DNA of 64,000 bases, from contig JAPZUD010000005.1 of NCBI GenBank assembly GCA_027533425.1, forward strand, positions 248,001 through 312,000, given 5' to 3'. This DNA is from Beijerinckiaceae bacterium (GTDB taxonomy: Bacteria > Pseudomonadota > Alphaproteobacteria > Rhizobiales > Beijerinckiaceae). A program made the position numbers and the translations under genes. Of the stretch, positions 58,308 through 64,000 are shown one piece after another. The stretch's first letter is position 1, and each line of letters begins with the position of its first letter. A model generated the notes under the pieces. The model had not been told where the DNA came from. It was given only the letters and a program-made list of their open reading frames with translations, and searched no databases.

Positions 58308-59273
58308 TCAGGCCGCGTCGGGCCGGAGCACTTTCGGCAGCGGGAAGAAGACGCTCTCATCGGCGGTCGAGACGGTTTCAACCTCGATCATGTAGCGTTC
58401 GGCAAAGGCGTCGATGATTTCCTCGACCAGCACTTCCGGCGCCGAAGCGCCCGCCGTGATACCGAGCGTGCGCAGGCCGCCGAAGAGCGACCAGTCGATA
58501 TCCTCGGCCCGCAGCACCAGCCGGGCGAGCGGGCAGCCGGCCCGTTCCGCCACTTCGCGCAGGCGCTGGGAATTCGAGGAATTCGGCGAGCCGACCACGA
58601 TCATCGCATCCACCTCGGGCGCGACGCGCTTGACCGCTTCCTGCCGGTTGGTGGTAGCGTAGCAGATATCTTCCTTGTGCGGCGCTGCGATGCCGGGGAA
58701 ACGGGCCTTGAGCGCCGCCACGACCGCAGCGGTATCGTCGACGGAGAGGGTGGTCTGCGTCACGAAGGCCAGCGGCTGGTCATCCGGCAGGACAAGGCGT
58801 GCCACGTCATCGACGGTCTCGACCAGAACCACGGCACCCTCGGGCAGCTGGCCCATCGTGCCGACCACTTCCGGATGGCCGGCATGGCCGACGAGGATGA
58901 CACGGCGGCCGCGCTTGAAATGGATTTCCGCCTCGCGATGCACCTTCGTCACCAGCGGGCAGGTTGCATCGATGGCGAAGAAGCGGCGCTGTTCGGCTTC
59001 CGCCGGCACCGCCTTCGGCACACCATGGGCGGAGAAGATGACCGGCGCCTCGGTATCGGGGATCTCGGACAATTCGTCGACGAAAATCGCGCCCTTGCGC
59101 TTCAGGCCCTCGACAACATAGCGGTTATGGACGATCTCGTGCCGGACATAGACCGGCGCCCCGAATTTCCGCAACGCTTCCTCGACCGCATCGATCGCCC
59201 GGACGACCCCGGCGCAGAAGCCACGCGGAGCGCAGAGGCGGATCAGGAGGGCAGGCTTCTCGGCAAGGGCCAT
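58308..59273 (-). CDS. ispH: 4-hydroxy-3-methylbut-2-enyl diphosphate reductase
   Basis: Last step of the non-mevalonate pathway, giving IPP and DMAPP with a 4Fe-4S enzyme. The 321-residue protein has the three cluster cysteines in [13 protein letters not shown] (C20), [11 protein letters not shown] and the C-terminal region, [22 protein letters not shown] and [14 protein letters not shown] at 59273 is chosen; the earlier in-frame ATG at 59300 has a ribosome site touching it. It connects to ispE and to the polyprenyl synthase elsewhere in the window. Confidence 0.96.
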   Translation of the reverse strand: MALAEKPALLIRLCAPRGFCAGVVRAIDAVEEALRKFGAPVYVRHEIVHNRYVVEGLKRKGAIFVDELSEIPDTEAPVIFSAHGVPKAVPAEAEQRRFFAIDATCPLVTKVHREAEIHFKRGRRVILVGHAGHPEVVGTMGQLPEGAVVLVETVDDVARLVLPDDQPLAFVTQTTLSVDDTAAVVAALKARFPGIAAPHKEDICYATTNRQEAVKRVAPEVDAMIVVGSPNSSNSQRLREVAERAGCPLARLVLRAEDIDWSLFGGLRTLGITAGASAPEVLVEEIIDAFAERYMIEVETVSTADESVFFPLPKVLRPDAA

Positions 59274-59497
59274 GCGGCAGGTTTCCCGGAACGGCAACAT
59301 CTCCGGTTCTGGCGCGCAAGCCCGACAAGGTCAAGCTTCTGAAGTTACCTTTCATGAAGGACGATTCGGCAAAGCGCCCTGATTTCCGATGGTTATCGCG
59401 GTTTAACCACCCTTTTTAGGGGTTTTGCGCAGCCCGTCGCTTAGTCTGCAGCCATGATCGGAGGCACAAGAATTCTCCGACAGGGATCGCGTCAACC

Positions 59498-59974
59498 ATG
59501 AGTACGAGCCATCACGTCGATGGACCGGGCAGCCTCGTGCTGTCCGGTCCCGACGCCCGCCCCACTTTCGTGGCCAATGACAACCTGGCGCCGGCAGCAC
59601 CGGCGCCCGGCGAGGCTATTGGCCTCGTGCTGGCCCTGCTGCATGGCCACGGCAGCGAGCCCTATGCGGCGCTGCAGATGCTCGACCGGCACGGGGAGCG
59701 TTCGAATTCGTTGTTGCTGGCCCATGATGACCCGGACCTGATCGCACTCTGGCGCGGGCTGGGCCGTGATCTGGGCCTGCCACTCTACCTGTTCGACGAG
59801 GAAAACGGGCTGTATCAGGTCACCCGGAGGCCGGGCGATTCCAGTTATCCGAGGCGCGCCGGATCGCCCCTTTCCGGCCGCCGGACACGCACCGCGCAGA
59901 GGCGGCAGATGCCGCTTTCCCGCCTTCCGGAAGCGAGCGGACTCGGTTCGCGCCAGACCGACGGGAAGCGCTGA
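59498..59974 (+). CDS. Hypothetical protein
   Basis: A 158-residue protein, family not recognised. The middle part is the most ordered (ALQMLDRHGERSNSLLLAHD, then DLIALWRGLGRDLGLPLYLF, then DEENGLYQVTRRPGD), and suggests a small alpha/beta domain. The C-terminal 50 residues are basic and low complexity. No signal peptide or membrane segment. It ends two bases before the convergent ubiA gene. The upstream gap contains a single TTAACC (59403-59408) near a T-rich patch but no convincing operator. Confidence 0.65.
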   Translation: MSTSHHVDGPGSLVLSGPDARPTFVANDNLAPAAPAPGEAIGLVLALLHGHGSEPYAALQMLDRHGERSNSLLLAHDDPDLIALWRGLGRDLGLPLYLFDEENGLYQVTRRPGDSSYPRRAGSPLSGRRTRTAQRRQMPLSRLPEASGLGSRQTDGKR

Positions 59975-59976
59975 AT

Positions 59977-60912
59977 TCAGAGCAGGCGGCCGAGGACGGC
60001 ATCCAGCAGGAGGCCACCCGAAAGCAGCAATCCGGCATCCCGGTTCGCGCGGAACAGGCGCAACGCCTGAGCCGGATCATCCCGCTTGAGGATGGCGACC
60101 TGCCAGCCGAGATGGCCGGCAAAGGCCGCGAGGCCCAGCCATCCAAGGGGGCCGGACCCGACTTTCAGCATCGCGACGCTGACCAGCAGCAAAGTCAGCA
60201 GGAACATCGCGGCAATGAACAGCCGGACCCGGGCGCCATAGGCCCGGGCTGTCGAGCCGATCCCGACAATCGCGTCGTCCTCGATATCCTGCAGCGCATA
60301 GATCGTGTCGTAACCGACAACCCAGGCAATCGCGCCGGCATAGAGCCAGAGCGCCGCCCCCGGCAGCGCGCCGAGATGGACCGCGAAGCCCATCAACGCG
60401 CCCCATGCGAAAGCGAGACCAAGCACCAGTTGCGGATGGTTGGTGAAGCGCTTCATGAAAGGATAGACCACAACCGGCGCCAGCGAGAGGATACCCATCG
60501 CGATGGCGAAGGCATTGAACTGCAGGAGGACGGCAAGACCGACCAGCGCCTGCAGCACGAGGAAGGCGAAGGCCTCCCGCACCGTGACCTGCCCGGAAGG
60601 CAGCGGGCGGTCCCTCGTGCGGGCGACGCGGGCATCGAGATCACGATCGGTGATGTCGTTCCAGGTGGAGCCGGCGCCACGCATCGCGACGGCGCCGATC
60701 AGGAACAGGAGCAGGGTCAGGAGATTGGGCCACCCCCCGGACAGGCGCGCGGCCAGGGCCTCGCTCCACCAGCAGGGCAGCAGCAGAAGCCACCAGCCGA
60801 TCGGCCGGTCGAGCCGCGCCATTCGCGCGAAAGGGCGCACCCGTCCGGGCAGTCGCTCGACAAGGCTCCGGGGTACTGCGTCCGGCGTCGCGCCGGGCGC
60901 AGGGCCGCTCAC
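59977..60912 (-). CDS. ubiA: 4-hydroxybenzoate octaprenyltransferase
   Basis: Membrane enzyme that joins the polyprenyl chain to 4-hydroxybenzoate in ubiquinone synthesis. 311 residues with about eight helices. The first prenyl-diphosphate motif is NDITDRDLDARVARTRDRPL and the second DIEDDAIVGIGS. The start overlaps the stop of the small exported gene (ATGA at 60909-60912). It uses the product of the polyprenyl synthase at 11399-12412. Confidence 0.96.
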   Translation of the reverse strand: MSGPAPGATPDAVPRSLVERLPGRVRPFARMARLDRPIGWWLLLLPCWWSEALAARLSGGWPNLLTLLLFLIGAVAMRGAGSTWNDITDRDLDARVARTRDRPLPSGQVTVREAFAFLVLQALVGLAVLLQFNAFAIAMGILSLAPVVVYPFMKRFTNHPQLVLGLAFAWGALMGFAVHLGALPGAALWLYAGAIAWVVGYDTIYALQDIEDDAIVGIGSTARAYGARVRLFIAAMFLLTLLLVSVAMLKVGSGPLGWLGLAAFAGHLGWQVAILKRDDPAQALRLFRANRDAGLLLSGGLLLDAVLGRLL

Positions 60913-61337
60913 AGCGCGCCCTTGGGCAGCTGGACACCGCTACCGGGAGCAGGGCCGCGCGGCGCACCGGCGCCCTGTGCGCGGGCCTCCGCTTCCTTCT
61001 TGGCCGCCGTGCAAACCTGGCCACGCGCCTTCACACCCTGCTGAAGGTTCTTCCGGAAATCCTCGACGAAAGGCTCGGGCAACTGACACCATTGCTGGTT
61101 GTCTTCCATCCATTTCATCATGTCGGCTTCCGCCTTGACGAGCTGGCCAAAGACAGCACAGGCCTGCTGCGCGGTGGGGCGCTTCTTCTGGAAACCGTTG
61201 ATCTTGTTGATCACCTCAAGACGGACCATACCGTGCTTGTCCATTTCAGCCTGGCAGCTCGGCGTCAGGGCCAAGGCCGGCCCTGCCATCGCCGCAAGCC
61301 CGAATGCCAAACCGATCGCCGGCAAGATACGCTTCAT
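60909..61337 (-). CDS. Small exported Cys-containing protein
   Basis: A 142-residue protein with a signal peptide (MKRILPAIGLAFGLAAMAGPALA). The mature part has four Cys (PSCQAEMD, QQACAVFG, QQWCQLPE, GQVCTAAK) spaced as in a helical disulfide-bonded bundle, then a Gly/Pro/Ala-rich tail. Family not identified with certainty. GAGGGG precedes the ATG at 61337; an in-frame TTG nine bases upstream is an alternative. It is translationally coupled to ubiA. Confidence 0.75.
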   Translation of the reverse strand: MKRILPAIGLAFGLAAMAGPALALTPSCQAEMDKHGMVRLEVINKINGFQKKRPTAQQACAVFGQLVKAEADMMKWMEDNQQWCQLPEPFVEDFRKNLQQGVKARGQVCTAAKKEAEARAQGAGAPRGPAPGSGVQLPKGAL

Positions 61338-61492
61338 GTCAGACAACCCCTCGGCGCTGGCTTCGATGCCATCGGCCCCGTTTTTCAGGCGGATGATCGA
61401 TGGTCATCTCACACAAAAAATCAAGGCGATTTTTGGAACGCAAAGGCTTAGGACTTGAATTCAGACCGATTTTTTGTCCGCGAGAGCTCCGG

Positions 61493-62257
61493 ATGGCCCG
61501 CTACGACTTCGCCACGCACCGCCTTCATGTCCCGTCCGGCCTGGCACCCGATGCCGTGGTGCCGCTGGAACCGGGCGCGCTCAACTACCTGTTGAATGTC
61601 CTGCGCATGGAGGAGGGGGCAAGGCTGCTCGTCTTCAACGGGCGCGACGGCGAGTGGGAAGCGATCGTCCGGAAGCCTACCCGGAAGACGGCCGTGCTGG
61701 TGCTGCAGCGCCAGACACGGCCGCAGGAGGCGGCGGGCCGGATCCGCTATGCCTTCGCGCCGCTTAAATCGGCGCGGCTCGATTACCTCATCCAGAAGGC
61801 CGTCGAGATGGGGGCGGCACGGCTCACCCCCGTCCTCACGCAGCGGACCCAGATGCACCGGCTCAAGGATGAGCGCCTCCTGGCGAATATCATCGAGGCG
61901 GCCGAACAATGCGGCGTCCTCGCCTTGCCGGTTCTTGAACCGGAGATCCGGCTGGAGCGTTTCCTGGCGACACTGCCAGCGGAGGAGGCGCTGGTCTTCT
62001 GCGACGAGGATGCCCCGATCGCCGATCCGGTGCTCGCCCTCAGGCAGCGGCAGCCAATGGCGGGAATCACCGTGCTGGTCGGCCCGGAAGGTGGCTTCAC
62101 CGAGGAGGAGCGCGCCCATGCCCTTGCCCATCCGGGCCTGTTGCGGCTTTCGCTCGGGCCGCGGATCCTGCGCGCCGACACGGCAGCCGTGGCCGTTATG
62201 GCGCTGGTCCAGAGCGTGTATGGCGACTGGATCGGCTCGACCGTCAATGAAATGTGA
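61493..62257 (+). CDS. rsmE: 16S rRNA (uracil1498-N3)-methyltransferase
   Basis: SPOUT-class methylase for U1498 of 16S rRNA. The 254-residue protein has an N-terminal PUA-like part (YLLNVLRMEEGARLLVFNGR) and the trefoil-knot SAM site in TVLVGPEGGFTEEE and LSLGPRILRADTAAVAVMAL. CAPLKSARLDYLIQKAVEMG-like sequence (here APLKSARLDYLIQKAVEMG) is also conserved. ATG at 61493 follows GAGAG. The AT-rich leader contains short inverted repeats. Confidence 0.95.
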   Translation: MARYDFATHRLHVPSGLAPDAVVPLEPGALNYLLNVLRMEEGARLLVFNGRDGEWEAIVRKPTRKTAVLVLQRQTRPQEAAGRIRYAFAPLKSARLDYLIQKAVEMGAARLTPVLTQRTQMHRLKDERLLANIIEAAEQCGVLALPVLEPEIRLERFLATLPAEEALVFCDEDAPIADPVLALRQRQPMAGITVLVGPEGGFTEEERAHALAHPGLLRLSLGPRILRADTAAVAVMALVQSVYGDWIGSTVNEM

Positions 62258-62279
62258 CGGTGCCGTCATCGCGCCGCCA

Positions 62280-62335
62280 TTGTCGGACCGCCCGGTGATG
62301 CCTATACAGAGCGCAACACGAGCGTCATGACGCTC
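62280..62335 (+). promoter_or_regulatory. Candidate gshA promoter with 16-bp palindrome
   Basis: TTGTCG (62280-62285), a 17-bp spacer and TATACA (62303-62308) form a plausible promoter. The perfect palindrome GAGCGTCATGACGCTC (62320-62335) falls just after the expected start of transcription and 26 bases before the ATG, so it could be an operator or a 5' hairpin (6-bp stem, loop CATG). Confidence 0.45.
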
Positions 62336-62361
62336 CCGCTTGAACGGCTTCCGAGGTATTT

Positions 62362-63732
62362 ATGGCGCGCGATACAGTGGATTTGACCCCTGTCGAAGGG
62401 CGCGACGCGCTTGTCGCCTGGTTCGAACAGGGCAGCAAGCCCGAATCCGCCTTCCGGATCGGGACAGAACACGAAAAATTCCCTTTCTATTCCAAAGACC
62501 TGTCTCCGGTTCCCTATGAGGGCGGCAAGGGTATCCGCGCCCTGCTGGAAGGCATGCAGGGCCTGCTCGGCTGGGAGCCCATTCTCGAGGGTGACCATCC
62601 GATCGGCCTGTTCGACGTCACGGGCGGCGGGGCGATCAGCCTCGAACCGGGCGGTCAGTTCGAACTCTCCGGTGCGCCGCTGGAAACCCTTCACCAGACC
62701 GCCATCGAGACCGCTTCCCATCTGGCGCAGCTCAAGCAGATCGCCGATCCGTTCGGGATCCGCTTTCTCGCGCTCGGCATGTCGCCGCTCTGGAGCCGGG
62801 CGGAAACGCCTGTCATGCCCAAGGCGCGCTACACGATCATGCGGAACTACATGCCGAAGGTCGGCTCGCTCGGCCTCGACATGATGTTCCGGACGTCGAC
62901 CGTGCAGGTGAATCTCGATTTCGCCTCGGAGGCTGACATGGTCCGGAAGCTGCGCGTCAGTCTCGCGCTGCAGCCGGTCGCGACCGCGCTGTTTGCCAAC
63001 TCGCCCTTCACCGAAGGCGCCCCGAACGGCTTCCAGTCGATGCGCTCGGAAATCTGGCGCGATACCGACAATGCCCGAGCCGGCATGCTGCCCTTTGCCT
63101 TCGAGGACGGGTTCGGATTCGAACGCTATGTCGATTACGCGCTGGATGTGCCGATGTATTTCGTCAAGCGCGGCGATACCTATCACGACGTGACGGGCCA
63201 GTCCTTCCGCGACCTGCTGGAGGGCCGGCTGCCGGGCCTGCCGGGTGTGCGCGCCACCACTTCGGACTGGGCCAACCACCTCTCGACGATCTTCCCGGAA
63301 GTCCGGCTGAAGCGTTACCTTGAGATGCGCGGCGCCGATGTGGGGTCGTTGCCGGTCATCACCGCCCTTTCCGCCTTCTGGGTCGGCCTGTTCTATGACC
63401 GGGCGAGCCTGGACGCCGCCTGGGACCTCGTGCGGGACTGGAAGGCGGAACAACGCCAGGCGTTAAGGGATGCGGTGCCCAAGGCGGGACTCGGCGCCTC
63501 GATCGGCGGCAGGGCCGTGCTGGACATTGCACGCGAGGCTGTTGCCCTGTCGCGGGCCGGGCTGGCGCGGCGGGCGCGCCTCGACCGGGAAGGCCGGGAC
63601 GAGACGATCCATCTCGCGCCGCTGGAGGCGATCCTTGCCAGCGGGAAGAACCAGGCCGAAACCCTGCTGGAACGCTTCCACAGCGAATGGAACGGCTCGG
63701 TGCTGCCGGTTTTCTCTTCGAACGCCTACTGA
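62362..63732 (+). CDS. gshA: Glutamate--cysteine ligase (plant/alphaproteobacterial type)
   Basis: First step of glutathione synthesis. The 456-residue protein belongs to the plant-like class of glutamate-cysteine ligases: FRIGTEHEKFPFY binds ATP and glutamate, GGGAISLEPGGQFELSG is the family signature, and FRTSTVQVNLDFASEADMV and ANSPFTEGAPNGFQS follow. Full length. Its last seven bases overlap the convergent chlorite-dismutase-family gene. Confidence 0.96.
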   Translation: MARDTVDLTPVEGRDALVAWFEQGSKPESAFRIGTEHEKFPFYSKDLSPVPYEGGKGIRALLEGMQGLLGWEPILEGDHPIGLFDVTGGGAISLEPGGQFELSGAPLETLHQTAIETASHLAQLKQIADPFGIRFLALGMSPLWSRAETPVMPKARYTIMRNYMPKVGSLGLDMMFRTSTVQVNLDFASEADMVRKLRVSLALQPVATALFANSPFTEGAPNGFQSMRSEIWRDTDNARAGMLPFAFEDGFGFERYVDYALDVPMYFVKRGDTYHDVTGQSFRDLLEGRLPGLPGVRATTSDWANHLSTIFPEVRLKRYLEMRGADVGSLPVITALSAFWVGLFYDRASLDAAWDLVRDWKAEQRQALRDAVPKAGLGASIGGRAVLDIAREAVALSRAGLARRARLDREGRDETIHLAPLEAILASGKNQAETLLERFHSEWNGSVLPVFSSNAY

Positions 63733-64000
63733 ACGCGGCTGACGCGGATCTCGACTTCCCGCTCGACAAAGCTCCATTCCGCCGTCTCGCGCAGGCGCGA
63801 GAGCATGGCATCGAAGGGTGCCTCGTCCTCGGGGGCGAATTCGAACCAGGTCAGGAAATCGAAGGGTTCGCCGAGATCGCGGCTGTGATGGAGGCGGCGG
63901 GCGATGCCCGGCAGATAATCCATGCCGATCCGGATATGGCGCGACTGCTCCTCGAAGATCGCGCGGCGCTCATCCTGCGCCAGCGCCCACCAGGCGGCTG
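63726..64000 (-). CDS. Chlorite-dismutase-family protein (5' end cut by window)
   Basis: The last 90 codons of a minus-strand gene that enters from the right edge. The translated end (AAWWALAQDERRAIFEEQSR, then IGMDYLPGIARRLHHSRDLG, then PFDFLTWFEFAP and WSFVEREVEIRVSRVQ) is typical of Cld-family C-termini. The haem-ligand histidine region would be HHSRDLGEPFDFLTW. Such proteins can be haem-dependent, or in other groups act in haem synthesis; true chlorite dismutation is not implied. No start can be given. Confidence 0.8.
   Translation of the reverse strand, partial: AAWWALAQDERRAIFEEQSRHIRIGMDYLPGIARRLHHSRDLGEPFDFLTWFEFAPEDEAPFDAMLSRLRETAEWSFVEREVEIRVSRVQ

Noticed and set aside
59403-59420. 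Possible CtrA site (TTAACC followed by a T-rich patch)
   Set aside because: Only one half-site matches; the second half is TTTTTA at the wrong sequence, and the downstream gene is not a known cell-cycle target.
61416-61434. AAAAATC/GATTTTT inverted repeat before rsmE
   Set aside because: AT-only arms in an AT-rich promoter patch; GATTTTT recurs nearby, and nothing distinguishes it from promoter composition.

Overview
The window is 64 kb of GC-rich chromosomal core DNA from an alphaproteobacterium, most likely a member of the Hyphomicrobiales (Rhizobiales). The clues are a CcrM-type GANTC adenine methyltransferase, an F0 operon with a split b/b' stator, a ctaC-ctaD-ctaB-CoxF-ctaG-ctaE-DUF983-SURF1-thrC run, the block ispE-TPR-ETF:ubiquinone oxidoreductase-uracil-DNA glycosylase, the block rnhB-ccrM-mutY-DciA-DsbA-smc, and plant-type gshA. 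The genus cannot be fixed from the sequence alone. I found no rRNA, tRNA, CRISPR array, insertion sequence or prophage. The left edge cuts an acyl-CoA dehydrogenase gene and the right edge cuts a chlorite-dismutase-family gene. Layout: 0-5 kb holds acyl-CoA dehydrogenase, tsaC/Sua5, a LysR regulator and an MFS carrier. 5-9.5 kb holds glyQ, a small exported protein, a double-CDGSH iron-sulfur protein and glyS. 9.5-16.4 kb holds two small exported proteins, a tRNA methyltransferase, a polyprenyl diphosphate synthase, DinB, ispE, a large TPR protein and a periplasmic thioredoxin. 16.4-24 kb holds ETF-QO, a family-4-like uracil-DNA glycosylase, a zinc peptidase, moaB, a small cytochrome c, an SplB-like radical SAM protein and rnhB. 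24-31.4 kb is the DNA-maintenance block. 31.6-34.3 kb is the F0 operon. 35-40.5 kb is the glycine cleavage operon behind a tandem glycine riboswitch. 42-50.6 kb is the aa3 cytochrome oxidase and assembly operon running into thrC and a RimJ acetyltransferase. 50.7-64 kb holds an EAL/degenerate-GGDEF membrane protein, YqgE, a DsbD-alpha-like protein, peroxiredoxin, rnhA, thrB, a DMT carrier, ispH, ubiA, rsmE and gshA. Several genes form linked functions. Acyl-CoA dehydrogenase reduces ETF and ETF-QO passes the electrons to ubiquinone; ubiA and the polyprenyl synthase make that quinone, and ispE and ispH feed its side chain. The oxidase and ATP synthase complete the chain. The regulatory signals are the most interesting part. 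An identical 20-bp quasi-palindrome lies upstream of both the acyl-CoA dehydrogenase and ETF-QO genes, 16.4 kb apart, and in the second case sits exactly between candidate -35 and -10 boxes; this suggests a shared repressor coupling beta-oxidation to its quinone reductase. A perfect alphaproteobacterial LexA box (GTTC-N7-GTTC) precedes the SplB-like radical SAM gene. A nested long inverted repeat of unknown type lies in front of the periplasmic thioredoxin gene. Hairpin clusters follow atpE and ctaD. Perfect palindromes sit between or across the ends of several convergent genes. In proteins, glyS carries an in-frame segment of about 75 codons at exactly 50 percent GC, and the uracil-DNA glycosylase has lost two of the four expected cluster cysteines.
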